A stretch of DNA of 37,336 bases from Chitinophagales bacterium (GCA_021323755.1 JAJPKJ010000002.1:1-37336), one strand, 5' to 3'; positions 16,210 through 25,438 are shown, counted from the stretch's first letter. Notes: generated by a model from the sequence alone, not told the origin. Translations and numbers: made by a program.

Positions 16210-18624
16210 TCACTCTGTTCGCAGATTCCTGACCGGGTTTGCAAGGGCTGCCCTGATGGATTGAAAACTTACGGTAATCAATGCGATCAAAATCGAAATG
16301 ACACCAGCGAGCGCAAACATCCACCAGCTGATGTCTACACGATATGAAAAAGATTGCAGCCACTTATTCATTACCCACCAGGCGATCGGTGTTGCGATGA
16401 GAATGGATAAGCCGATTAATTTGATAAAATCTTTTGAAAGGAGTTGCACCAGACTGGCAACGCTTGCTCCCAGCACTTTGCGCACACCAATCTCTTTTTT
16501 TCTTTGCTCTGCACTAAAGGCCGCAAGACCAAATAGACCAAGACATGAAATGAGGATCGCCATCAGTGTAAAGGAATTGATGATGTTGGAGAAGATGATC
16601 TCAGATTGATATTGCTTCTGCACTGCCTCATCAAGAAAGGAATATTCAAAAGGCTCGGATGGCAGGTCCTTGCGCCATATGGTTTCAATCTTTGCCATCA
16701 TCGTCTTATAATCATTACTGTTCACATTCACGATCACATCATGTATATCATCTCGGTTGGGTTCGCAGATGATCATAAAAGGATTTATGTTATTATGCAA
16801 TGAACTATAGTTAAAATCTTTCATCACGCCGGCAACCTCATAGTTTCTTTCATCACCCGTAAAGAGTTTTGTACCCGGCGCATTTTTCAGATTTAATCCC
16901 AGGCGGCTCATTAGTGTTTCATTGATCAGCACTTTTGCAGAATCATGAAACCGGAAATCCCTGCCGCTGATGATCTGAATGCCGGTGGCTTTTACAAAGT
17001 TCTCATCAGATGATAAATTCGCCTGGTCTATTCCCGTAGCCAGGTTACCGCCTTGCAAATAAACGATCCAGTCATGGTAGGCTTCCTGTCCCATGTAATT
17101 ATCTGCCAGGCTTACCGCCTTTGTTTCCGGCATCGCTCTAAGATCATTGGCGAAGGCCTGCATCCTGGATCTTGCATGATCTGTATAAAAGCTGAAGATC
17201 AGCTTTTGATTCTTCTCAAAGCCAAGGTCTTTATTTTTTATATAATTAAGCTGACTGTAAATAATAATGATGCTGGCGATAAGTACAATGGACAGCACGA
17301 ACTGGAACACAACGAGCGATCGCCTGATACCTGCTGCCGAAACATGGTTTGTAAAGTTCCCCTTGATCACTTTTATCGCCTGGAAGGCGGAGAGATAAAA
17401 AGCAGGATAACTACCCGCGACAAGACTGGTAAGTACAATGATCCCGCATAGCAAAAGCCAGATGCTATAATCTGATAGCGATGAAACTTCGATATTGGCA
17501 TGGGTGATCTGGTTGAGCAAGGGAAGCGCAAGGATCAATAAAGGAACGGCGATGAATACGCTGAATAAAGAGAGCAGAAAAGATTCCGTCAGAAATTGAA
17601 TTCTCAGGTTGCTTTTTTGAGCACCGATTACTTTTCTTACGCCAACTTCCTTTGCGCGCTTAGAGGCTTTTGCCGTGGAGAGGTTCATAAAATTGATGCA
17701 GGCAATTATTTGAATAAGGGCCGCGATCAATATTAAAACGTTCAGGAATGAACTGCTTACTGTTGGCGTCATGTCATGATCCCGGCGGGCCTCACTGGTG
17801 TGAATGGCAGTTAACGGCTGCAGGTGTAACTGTTTTTCCATCCCAAGGTTCTTCAGTTGTTCGCCGCCATATTTTTTTAAAAATGCAGGAAGCTTTCTTT
17901 CAACTGCCGCCGCATCTGCACCCGGCCTTAATTTTATGAATGAATAGGTAAAGTTGTTGCCAGACCAGGTTGTGTTCTTCAAAATAAAATTACCATATCC
18001 GTTTGCACTCATGCCAATGAACATGCTGGCATGGATATTTGATTTACCCAGGCTTTCATCAATTACACCGGTTACCGTAAAATCATTTTTTCCATCAGCA
18101 TCTTCGATCGTAATTACTTTACCGGTCGGATCTTCTTTATCAAATAGCTTGTCAGCAACCGGCTTTAATAATACAATAGAGTTTGGCGCTGTGAAGGCGT
18201 TTGCCGGATTGCCATAATCAAAATGAAAATCAAAAACACGGAAGAAGGTGGTATCCACCAAAAAAGCATCCTCATTATAAAATGACCTGTCTCTGTAACG
18301 AAGCAAATGATTATCTGCACCCAGGGTCGGCACGATACGAGTAAACTCCGCTACTTCAGGGAAATCATTTTTTAAGGCAGGTGCTATTGGTGGAGAGCAT
18401 GTCGACATATTGTGTATGTCTCCGCTGAGATTGGTAAGTGTCACAATACGAAAAATATCTTTTGCACCCCGGTGTTGTTTATCATAACTATATTGGTCTT
18501 TTACATAGAGCACAATATATAAACAACATAGGGTTCCAATTGCCAGCCCAATAATATTGATAAAGCTGAAGGTTTTGTTCTTTAAAAGAAAGCGCCAGGC
18601 GGTTTTAAAATAGTTCTTGAGCAT
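16210..18624 (-). CDS. ABC transporter permease D, MacB/FtsX type, fused two-domain form
   Basis: 804 residues, 8 helices, two periplasmic domains, tail ANPVRNLRTE. Coupling segments KRAKEVGVRKVIGA and RKKEIGVRKVLGA are intact. Periplasmic domain 1 contains GKSNIHASMF, LKKYGGEQLKNLGM and QLHLQPLTAIHTSE, which align closely with permease I (KSHIPAHLF, RRGGADLKALGI, QLFLQPLLSIHLHS), so D and I form a subfamily to which B is also related. The 90-base gap to E is of spacer type 2. As with the others, no substrate can be named; the role is inferred only from the MacB/FtsX family. Confidence 0.93.
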   Translation of the reverse strand: MLKNYFKTAWRFLLKNKTFSFINIIGLAIGTLCCLYIVLYVKDQYSYDKQHRGAKDIFRIVTLTNLSGDIHNMSTCSPPIAPALKNDFPEVAEFTRIVPTLGADNHLLRYRDRSFYNEDAFLVDTTFFRVFDFHFDYGNPANAFTAPNSIVLLKPVADKLFDKEDPTGKVITIEDADGKNDFTVTGVIDESLGKSNIHASMFIGMSANGYGNFILKNTTWSGNNFTYSFIKLRPGADAAAVERKLPAFLKKYGGEQLKNLGMEKQLHLQPLTAIHTSEARRDHDMTPTVSSSFLNVLILIAALIQIIACINFMNLSTAKASKRAKEVGVRKVIGAQKSNLRIQFLTESFLLSLFSVFIAVPLLILALPLLNQITHANIEVSSLSDYSIWLLLCGIIVLTSLVAGSYPAFYLSAFQAIKVIKGNFTNHVSAAGIRRSLVVFQFVLSIVLIASIIIIYSQLNYIKNKDLGFEKNQKLIFSFYTDHARSRMQAFANDLRAMPETKAVSLADNYMGQEAYHDWIVYLQGGNLATGIDQANLSSDENFVKATGIQIISGRDFRFHDSAKVLINETLMSRLGLNLKNAPGTKLFTGDERNYEVAGVMKDFNYSSLHNNINPFMIICEPNRDDIHDVIVNVNSNDYKTMMAKIETIWRKDLPSEPFEYSFLDEAVQKQYQSEIIFSNIINSFTLMAILISCLGLFGLAAFSAEQRKKEIGVRKVLGASVASLVQLLSKDFIKLIGLSILIATPIAWWVMNKWLQSFSYRVDISWWMFALAGVISILIALITVSFQSIRAALANPVRNLRTE

Positions 18625-18700
18625 ATAAAAAAATTATTCGTTTTTTATAAAAACAAAAAGAAGAGAATCGGGTATTTTCGGTTATCCATTGACGTTATAT
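18624..18700 (-). repeat. Type-2 permease spacer (copy upstream of D)
   Basis: ATATAAAAAAATTATTCGTTTT next to the start of D, AAAAAGA, then TATTTTCGGTTATCCATT and GACGTTATATCC. Clearly the same element as upstream of B, here abutting the 3' end of permease E. Confidence 0.7.
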
Positions 18701-18714
18701 CCATTCTCTGGCGG

Positions 18715-21087
18715 TCATTCTGTCCTCAGGCTTTTTACCGGGTTTGCCAGCGCTGTCCTGATCGCCTGGAAACTGACCGTGACAGTGGCGATCGCTATTA
18801 CCAGTACTCCCGCAATGGCAAACATCCACCAGGCAATATGAATGCTGTACACATAATCCTCCAGCCAGTTGTTCATCACCATCCAGGCAACCGGCGATGC
18901 GATCAGCATGGCGATCAATACCAGGATTAAAAAATCCCTGGAGAGCAAACCAAATAATACCATAGGACTAGCTCCAAGCACTTTGCGGATCCCGAACTCC
19001 TTTGTTCTCTGCTCAGCAGTGAACATGATAAGCCCCAACAGTCCCAGGCAGGAAATGAATATGGCCAGAAATGCAAAATAATCCGCGAGTTTGCTGATCA
19101 CGCTTTCACTCTTATAGAGCCTTGCATATTCCTCATCAGAAAATTTGTAGGTGAACGGAAATTTTGGATTAAGTTCCGTGCAAACCTTTTTAAGGGCTGC
19201 GAGCGCTTCATTTGTTTTTCCGGGCATTATCCTGATAAGCGCCTGCCCCCAATCAAAATTTTCTCCCAGCCGAAGGACCAGCGGGCTGATGGGCGTATGC
19301 ACGGAGCTGAAATGAAAATCTTTCAGGACGCCGATGATCGCACCTGGTTTTTTCCAGAAGGTAAGCGGCTTGCCTATCGGATCCTTATATCCGATGATTT
19401 TCAGGGCGGATTCATTGATGAGGTATCCCACGGAATCGGATGCGAAATCTTTTGAAAAATCTCTCCCCTCAGCGAGCTGAAGGTGCATCGTTTTTACAAA
19501 GTCATAACCAACCGCGGACTCCGTGAATTCAATATCCGCATTGGGATCTTTGCCTGTCCACTGCACCCCACCTGTTCCGTTAGCTATTTCGGTCGGGTTA
19601 TCCGTGATGCGCGAAACGAATTCTATACCGGGTACCTGTGAAATCTCGGTCTTGAATAATTTATACTTGGGGATCAGATCCCCTTCCATGGGCACATAGA
19701 TGAGATTATCCCTGTCATAGCCCAGGTTCATTTTTTGAATATAGTCTACCTGGCCCCGCACAACAATGGTACCGATGATCAGCACGATCGACAGCGTGAA
19801 CTGCAAAACGACCAGGCCTTTTCGTAGCCAGACAGCGCTATTGGAGAATTTGGGGAGGCCCTTCAGCACTTTGACCGGTTGAAATGAAGACAAATACAGA
19901 GCCGGGTAACTTCCGGAAATGAATCCGGTGAGCACCAGCAAAGCGGTGATGATAAGCCAGAAACCAGGCTGACCAAATGGCATCACGATCTGTTTTTGCG
20001 TAAGCAGGTTGAACGCTGGCAAAACAGCAGTAGCAAGAACCAATGCGATAACGATAGCCATGGTCACGATCAATAGAGCCTCGCCAATGAATTGACGGAT
20101 CAGGCTAAAGCGTTCAGCGCCGACTACTTTCCTGATCCCGATTTCCTTAGCCCGCTTTATAGAGCGTGCGGTTGTAAGGTTCATGAAATTGATACAGGCT
20201 ATCAGCAGGATAAACACGGCAACAATGCTGAACAATTTCACGTATTGGATCCTGCCCCCCGAAATATTCCCCTGCTTGTCAAAATTGGAGTTCAGGTATA
20301 CATCCTTGAATCTCGACATACCCAGACGGATATAAGAGCGCGGGGTCTGATCCTTATTATAAGCATCCAAAAAACGCTCGATTTTCTTTTCAAATGCCTT
20401 GACGTTAGTACCTTCCTTAAGCATGATAAAACAGCTGGGACCATTGTTGGTCCAATCCTGAGCCCATGTTTGCGTACTCAGGAACTGTTGCCAGCTCAGG
20501 AGATAATCGAAGTGGAGCGAACTGTTTTGAGGGAGGTCATCAAAAACCGCTGACACTTTAAAATTGGTTGAGTTCTGGTACCGGAGCGTCTGCCCGATCG
20601 CTTTTGCCGGAGAGCCAAAAAAGCCAACAGCCATCTTTTTTGAGATAGCGATATCAGATGGCGAGCTGAGAGCAGTAGATGCACTGCCTTCCAGCATGCG
20701 GAAGGAGAACATCTGAAAAAAATCTGCGCCGGCATGGTTTCCCTCCTCTTTGATGATCTTATTGTTTGCTTCGAAGGTTGCCATCTCATTCCATGCGTAG
20801 TTGGAAGCCAATTGCACCGGTGATAATACTCGTTTCATCTCATCGGCCATTACCCCCGGTCCACCAAAAAAAGCATTCACCGGGCCCTCCCGGAACTGTT
20901 TTTCATAAATGCTGAATAGCTGCCTGCCATTTTTATGGAAACCATCCACATTGAATTCATCAGCCACCCAGAGCATGATCAAAAGACTGCAGGTAAGACC
21001 AAGCGCAAGACCCATGATATTAATGGCGGAAAAAACTTTGTTTTTAGCCATATTCCGAAAAGCTGTTTTGAAATAATGCTTAATCAT
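18715..21087 (-). CDS. ABC transporter permease E, MacB/FtsX type, head gene of block A-E
   Basis: 790 residues, same two-halved architecture, tail ANPVKSLRTE. Second coupling segment is RTKEFGIRKVLGA, with Phe for the usual Ile. It is the clear sister of permease H: shared AGxDFFxxFSxxLxxG, GQTLRYQN/GKTLRYEN, FHFDxLLSW, SVGxDFVKxMxLQ, EGRDFS and GVLKDxH, and a shared upstream region of about 130 bases (21101-21231). It is the first gene of the minus-strand block, divergent from the TIM-barrel gene, so the block promoter should lie in the 195-base gap. That leader can form a GCAACAA/TTGTTGC stem about 25 bases before the ATG. Confidence 0.93.
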   Translation of the reverse strand: MIKHYFKTAFRNMAKNKVFSAINIMGLALGLTCSLLIMLWVADEFNVDGFHKNGRQLFSIYEKQFREGPVNAFFGGPGVMADEMKRVLSPVQLASNYAWNEMATFEANNKIIKEEGNHAGADFFQMFSFRMLEGSASTALSSPSDIAISKKMAVGFFGSPAKAIGQTLRYQNSTNFKVSAVFDDLPQNSSLHFDYLLSWQQFLSTQTWAQDWTNNGPSCFIMLKEGTNVKAFEKKIERFLDAYNKDQTPRSYIRLGMSRFKDVYLNSNFDKQGNISGGRIQYVKLFSIVAVFILLIACINFMNLTTARSIKRAKEIGIRKVVGAERFSLIRQFIGEALLIVTMAIVIALVLATAVLPAFNLLTQKQIVMPFGQPGFWLIITALLVLTGFISGSYPALYLSSFQPVKVLKGLPKFSNSAVWLRKGLVVLQFTLSIVLIIGTIVVRGQVDYIQKMNLGYDRDNLIYVPMEGDLIPKYKLFKTEISQVPGIEFVSRITDNPTEIANGTGGVQWTGKDPNADIEFTESAVGYDFVKTMHLQLAEGRDFSKDFASDSVGYLINESALKIIGYKDPIGKPLTFWKKPGAIIGVLKDFHFSSVHTPISPLVLRLGENFDWGQALIRIMPGKTNEALAALKKVCTELNPKFPFTYKFSDEEYARLYKSESVISKLADYFAFLAIFISCLGLLGLIMFTAEQRTKEFGIRKVLGASPMVLFGLLSRDFLILVLIAMLIASPVAWMVMNNWLEDYVYSIHIAWWMFAIAGVLVIAIATVTVSFQAIRTALANPVKSLRTE

Positions 21088-21100
21088 AATAAAAGGGTTG

Positions 21101-21231
21101 GCTTTTATCTCGCAACAAAAAGACCAAAATCATTTTTTATTGTTGCATAATGAATTAGGAAACCAATAGACAAAACAAATTGCCCGTTTTTGATACAAAT
21201 GTTGTGCGTAAACGGTCAATATTTTTTGGAT
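21101..21231 (-). promoter_or_regulatory. Conserved leader upstream of permease E (type 3), with inverted repeat
   Basis: About 130 bases align nearly gap-free with 35162-35294 upstream of permease H. Shared blocks on the plus strand include AAAGACCAAA, CATTTTT, ATTGTTGCATAATG, ATTAGG, TTTTGATACAAA and GTGCG. An inverted repeat GCAACAA (21112-21118) / TTGTTGC (21140-21146) with a 21-base loop lies 25-59 bases upstream of the start. Conservation at the same distance in a paralogue argues for a promoter or leader RNA function. No exact TANNTTTG was found in it. Confidence 0.65.
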
Positions 21232-21312
21232 CAACGATCAAAAAACTCGGGACGCAGCATATGGTAAAATTCTTACCTTTCAATGATCAATTCTTTCTTA
21301 TTATTAAAGCAT

Positions 21313-22152
21313 ATGGTAAAACTTACTCTACTATCATTGGTGTCTTTGATTTGCTTATCGACAAAGGCACAAAACCCACCACAAAAAAACTGGAAGCTGG
21401 CGGTGCAATTATGGACCTTTAATAAATTCACTTTTGTGGAAGGAGTGAATAAAGCAGATAGTTGCGGATTTAAATATATTGAAGCCTATCCCGGGCAAAA
21501 ACTCGGCGGAGATTTTACCGGGGAAATGGGACCGTCCATGTCCGGCGACGAAAGAAAAAAGCTAAAAGAATTTTTGAAAAGAAAAGGAATTACATTTTTA
21601 GCCTATGGTGCAGTGGATGGATCTGATGATGCCAAAGAAGACAAGGACTGGGTCAACTGTTTTGAATTCGCAAAAGAAATGGGAATAAAGGAAATCATTG
21701 CTATGCCCACTCCGGCACAGCTTGACCTGGTAAATGAGCTGGCAGGAAAATATCATATCCGGGTCGGCATTCACGATGAGCCGGGAAAAAATCCTTACGA
21801 TCATCCGGATTCTGTTGTCCGAGCAATAAAGAACAGACCCAACCTTGATGCATGCGTGGACATTGGCAACTGGGTACGTAACGGCGTGGATATTGTATCT
21901 GCGTTGAAATATCAGCTGCACGGACGTGTCGTTTCCGTACATCTTAAAGATGTGCAAGTGTCCGGAGATGAACATAGCCCTGAAACAAATTTAGGACGTG
22001 GTGTTTGCAATATTCCGGGAATTTTGCAGGAATTGAAACGCGAAGGATTTACGGGATTTTTCTCTATAGAGCAGCCCGAAGAGGGGGCAACAGGAATTAA
22101 ATCAATCAAAGAAGATGCAGCCTATTTTCATCAACAGGTCGCAAAACTCTAA
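21313..22152 (+). CDS. Secreted sugar phosphate isomerase/epimerase-like TIM-barrel protein
   Basis: Xylose-isomerase-like TIM barrel (AP endonuclease 2 superfamily). I start it at ATG 21313 because this gives a clean signal peptide, MVKLTLLSLVSLICLSTKAQ, and 279 residues; the frame also has an ATG at 21283. Likely metal ligands are Glu57 (FKYIEAYPG), His154 (GIHDEPG), Asp183 (CVDIGNW), His210 (VSVHLKD) and Glu253 (FSIEQPE), each at the end of a predicted beta strand. Relatives in Bacteroidota are exported sugar epimerases/isomerases or sugar-lyase helpers of mostly unproven substrate. Divergent from permease E, and followed by the decayed gene at 22163. The 13-mer GCATATGGTAAAA at its start also occurs 52 bases upstream. 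Confidence 0.85.
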   Translation: MVKLTLLSLVSLICLSTKAQNPPQKNWKLAVQLWTFNKFTFVEGVNKADSCGFKYIEAYPGQKLGGDFTGEMGPSMSGDERKKLKEFLKRKGITFLAYGAVDGSDDAKEDKDWVNCFEFAKEMGIKEIIAMPTPAQLDLVNELAGKYHIRVGIHDEPGKNPYDHPDSVVRAIKNRPNLDACVDIGNWVRNGVDIVSALKYQLHGRVVSVHLKDVQVSGDEHSPETNLGRGVCNIPGILQELKREGFTGFFSIEQPEEGATGIKSIKEDAAYFHQQVAKL

Positions 22153-22162
22153 AAATTCTTAG

Positions 22163-22554
22163 GACATAGAAACTAAGATATCCGTAATACTTCTGTTTTT
22201 TTTGACCTCCGAAAAATTTTCGATTGCACAATCCCCTGCAGGCACTTGGAAAGGCACATCTTTGTGCCAGATCAAAAATTCCTCCTGCAGGGATGAACAG
22301 GTGATTTACCATATCCTAAATGATAAAGGCAGTGATTCATACCAAATTGATGCTGGCAAAATAATTGATGGAAGAGAAATTGACATGGGGACCCTGCACT
22401 TCAATTTTGACCCGCGGCAGCAAATCCTATTTTTAAACGAAAACTTAAGCAGGTAAAATGGAAATTTAAATTGGCCGGCGATCAAATTCATGGCACCTTG
22501 TTTTCTAGCGGCAAATTATTCCGAGTAATTGATATAAAAAAAGAAAATTCCTGA
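22163..22554 (+). pseudogene. Decayed small secreted protein gene (start lost, one-base frameshift)
   Basis: Frame 2 from 22163 reads a signal-peptide-like KISVILLFFLT...FSIAQSP, then AGTWKGTSLCQIKNSSC and DMGTLHFNF, and stops at 22454-22456. Codons before KISV are ATA GAA ACT, with no ATG, GTG or TTG; the only start inside is TTG 22202, which would cut away the leader. From the T5 run at 22430-22434, frame 1 continues the same kind of protein: KQVKWKFKLAGDQIHGTLFS, SGKLFRVID, stop TGA 22552-22554. Adding one T would fuse the parts into one protein of roughly 125 residues, a lipocalin-like secreted small protein by its GTWKG opening and alternating strands. Either a real pseudogene or a sequencing error plus a rare start. 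Confidence 0.6.
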
Positions 22555-22640
22555 AAAAACTATTTAAGATAAAGCCGCTTATTTCAACAGAATTGAATGA
22601 ACTGTTGCCTTGAGGATAACTTGCGATTTGAAGGGAAATA

Positions 22641-22664
22641 AAAAACCCCGCTGGGTTGCGGGGT
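22641..22664 (-). terminator. Rho-independent terminator downstream of the BNR gene
   Basis: ACCCCGC (22645-22651) pairs with GCGGGGT (22658-22664) around TGGGTT. On the minus strand the stem is followed by TTTTTTATTT, so it ends the BNR transcript coming from 22685. On the plus strand the U-tract is poor, but it may also stop the decayed gene's transcript. Confidence 0.85.
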
Positions 22665-22684
22665 CAGAGAATTATTTTTAATCA

Positions 22685-25438
22685 TCAATTTTTCAAATTG
22701 CTGATCAGTCCCCTGATCTGTTTCAGGTCATTCAGGGTTTGCCTTTCTGCATTGACCAGGATCGCCCGGGAGAATCTTTTCAGCGTGAACGTGTTTTTAA
22801 GTGGATCCCATTGCCATAATTCCGGATCCCAGCGGTACCAGGGAATGGGTATGGGTCCATTATTTTTGTTCCGGCAAAAAAATGCTATCGCACCGGCAGT
22901 AAATGTCGTGATGGGATTTATCTGCCTGGTCTTTGAAATCTGCAACCCGTCATTGAAATAAATATCAACATGCAGCGTAAGATCGGCAGAAAGATTTGTT
23001 ATGGACAGGTTGGTCCCGTTTAAGGGTTCACCAGCAGGTACATCAGCCCCTGTAACGGTCCATACGGCACGGTATCCGTCATTGTCAATCGGATTGTTAA
23101 GCGTGTAACTGACATTGATCGTAGATCCCTGCAGCGGTAAAATAATATCCCCACAGTCGTCCCTCGTCGTTGGAATATTGATGGTAATGCCCGGAACCTT
23201 AGTCGGGTCTAGCACATTAGAAAGGGAAGTATGGTATATGCCGCGGCCATACAAAGCAGCAAAGAGTAATTGCTGGGGAGCAAAATACTGGATATCTGTT
23301 ACCCATCCTTTTGGCAGGTTAAAGGAGAAATTCACCCAGCTCTGCCCGCCATCGAAACTCGCAAAGATCCCTCCCCCATTCCTCATGCCGACGAAGATCC
23401 CTTTGACAGTTCCTAAAGATGCGGGGACAAGACATATTTTCTGGATCGCACCTGTAGTCAAAGTATAAAGATCGGAAGTGATATTTACCCAGTTGAATTT
23501 CTGCGTAGCGGGACTATATTGAAAAACCCATACAGCCGTCGTTGTGGTGCAATACACTTGCCCCGAGGACTGATCCACTGCGATCGAATTGATCGCACCT
23601 CCAAAACTAATGCCGTTATTCATGAGCGTCCAGTTGCCGGCGGTTCCATCGCCGCCGTCATTCACCGACTGGAAGATACTACCGCCATAAGCAACCCAGA
23701 TGGAGTGATTAACGCCGTAAGCGATGGCTCCAGCCTGGTTACCAAAGGGCTGGCCGGTACCAGTGCGGGTGCCGGCAGGGCTAAAGATCGGACTGATCTG
23801 ATTAGTCCAGTGATCCCCCCTGTCATGGGTCTCATAAACGCGGTCAATTCCGAGTACGATTCTGGTGTGATCGAGGGGGTCAATGGCAAAGGGAGCATAG
23901 GGCGCTGAGCCTGCATATTGATTGAAAGCATCGGGCGGCGTATCGTCGTTCCAGCTATGACCCCCATCTGTGGACCGTTGAAAAACATTAATGGTTTTGG
24001 CGTCGCTGGCGTATTGAGGCTCTCCATTGGTTGCATAGGCGTATAAACCATTGCCTGCGGGGTCAGGATCGAATAGCACCGGCCCGTTATCACCTCCGGA
24101 CCCAGAGGTCCAGCTTTGATTTACTCCATAGGAAATCCCGTTGTCCTGGCTGCCGCAGAGGAGGATCTGCGGATTTGTTGGATGTACACTCACGCCCTGA
24201 GCAAGAATGCTCTGAAGGGTGAGTGAATTGAGCGATTCCCAGACACTACTACCAGGAGTGGTGAGACCGACCGGGTTGAAACGGTAGATCCCCCCATCCG
24301 TGCCCATATAGACCTTTCCTGCGTAGAATGCAAAGCAATGCACATCGGTATGAGGACGAAAGTTACCGGTCGTGCTGTTTTCAATTGAGATCCAGCTAGC
24401 TCCCTGATTAGCGGTTTGATAAACATGACTCCATTGGGGATCACCTGCTGCCTCATAGAGCATATTTGATTCAGAGAGCCCGATTGCCTGGAAGGTCGAT
24501 GAGGCGGAAAGTCCATGACCGGATTCATAATTTACCGCACCTTTTAAAAAGGTGCCGATCGCTGTCCAACCATTACTTTTTAAAGCATAGGTATTCATGA
24601 TCTGCGCAGTAGCGCTGTTATACATGAAGGCGAAGATCCCGCCCGGACTTGTGGGCGTGTGATCGGCTGCAAAACTGATCATACCGATATTTCCCGTTCC
24701 GGTTGGAGATCCGGTGAGAACATCAACCAGCCCGATAGCCATAATGGTCCAGGTGCTCCCTCCGTCGGTGCTTTGCCAGATGCCGGACTGTCCAACGGCT
24801 GCATAGAGTATGAGTTTGTTTGCAGACGTTAAGGTATAGTCAAGATCCCAGATCGTACCTCCAAAAGGCAGGGATAAGGGGAACCAGTTGTTTCCCCCAT
24901 CAGTGCTTTTGAAGATATTACTGCTTCCCCGATAGCTTCCATCCAGCCCGTACAGGGTATTACTTGTTCCAGAAGTCGGATCGATGAACAACTTTCTTTG
25001 CGGGCCGTTACCCCCGAATACTTTTTTGCCGAGCGTATCCCAGGTATTTCCGTTATCCTCCGAAACCAACACCATCTGCTGACCAGCGGGTACTAGGAGC
25101 CTGTTTGGGTTATTGGGATCAAGCGCTATCATCTCTGCATAGAAAAGCCTGTCCCATTTATCCGCAATAGGGAACCAGGTCGGCTGAGCCGTCGTAAAAT
25201 CAGGGCTTTTCCAGATCCCACCCTGGTCAACTGCAATGAAGATGCTTGGCGGTATGAGCGTGGAACCCAAAGTATGTAGTGGCACGATCGTTATGCCCCA
25301 GACTCGGCCGGAAACCCCTGCAAATTGTGGATCACTGATCGGTGCTGGTCCTGCCGGCCCCCAGATATAAGGCTGGCTATATACCACATCTATAAATAAA
25401 ATTAATACCAAAACGGTAACGATATAGACTTTTCTCAT
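22685..25438 (-). CDS. Secreted BNR / sortilin-like beta-propeller protein
   Basis: I choose ATG 25438, which gives a good signal peptide (MRKVYIVTVLVLILFIDVVYSQ) and 917 residues; the frame extends to 25537 but adds only basic non-leader sequence. The body carries many Asp-box/BNR repeats: SEDNGNTWDTLG, STDGGNNWFPLS, QSTDGGSTWTIM, STDGGHSWNDD, THDRGDHWTNQ and SFDGGQSWVNF, the pattern of sialidase, GH74 xyloglucanase and VPS10 ten-blade propellers. No catalytic Asp pair can be assigned, so enzyme activity is uncertain. After about residue 750 come beta-sandwich segments (DDCGDIILPLQGSTINVSY) and a short basic helical tail (ERQTLNDLKQIRGLISNLKN). I see no type IX secretion CTD. Flanked by two related terminator modules. 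Confidence 0.82.
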   Translation of the reverse strand: MRKVYIVTVLVLILFIDVVYSQPYIWGPAGPAPISDPQFAGVSGRVWGITIVPLHTLGSTLIPPSIFIAVDQGGIWKSPDFTTAQPTWFPIADKWDRLFYAEMIALDPNNPNRLLVPAGQQMVLVSEDNGNTWDTLGKKVFGGNGPQRKLFIDPTSGTSNTLYGLDGSYRGSSNIFKSTDGGNNWFPLSLPFGGTIWDLDYTLTSANKLILYAAVGQSGIWQSTDGGSTWTIMAIGLVDVLTGSPTGTGNIGMISFAADHTPTSPGGIFAFMYNSATAQIMNTYALKSNGWTAIGTFLKGAVNYESGHGLSASSTFQAIGLSESNMLYEAAGDPQWSHVYQTANQGASWISIENSTTGNFRPHTDVHCFAFYAGKVYMGTDGGIYRFNPVGLTTPGSSVWESLNSLTLQSILAQGVSVHPTNPQILLCGSQDNGISYGVNQSWTSGSGGDNGPVLFDPDPAGNGLYAYATNGEPQYASDAKTINVFQRSTDGGHSWNDDTPPDAFNQYAGSAPYAPFAIDPLDHTRIVLGIDRVYETHDRGDHWTNQISPIFSPAGTRTGTGQPFGNQAGAIAYGVNHSIWVAYGGSIFQSVNDGGDGTAGNWTLMNNGISFGGAINSIAVDQSSGQVYCTTTTAVWVFQYSPATQKFNWVNITSDLYTLTTGAIQKICLVPASLGTVKGIFVGMRNGGGIFASFDGGQSWVNFSFNLPKGWVTDIQYFAPQQLLFAALYGRGIYHTSLSNVLDPTKVPGITINIPTTRDDCGDIILPLQGSTINVSYTLNNPIDNDGYRAVWTVTGADVPAGEPLNGTNLSITNLSADLTLHVDIYFNDGLQISKTRQINPITTFTAGAIAFFCRNKNNGPIPIPWYRWDPELWQWDPLKNTFTLKRFSRAILVNAERQTLNDLKQIRGLISNLKN

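Noticed and set aside
10940-18700. CRISPR-like or mobile-element reading of the repeated spacers
   Set aside because: The copies are few, tied to permease gaps and without regular spacing, terminal inverted repeats or transposase.
21180-21422. Plus-strand frame of 80 codons ahead of the TIM-barrel gene
   Set aside because: It overlaps the start of the better-supported signal-peptide frame, and its residues do not resemble a protein family.
22685-25438. Type IX secretion C-terminal domain on the BNR protein
   Set aside because: The last 80 residues form a basic helical tail without the usual CTD beta strands and glycines.
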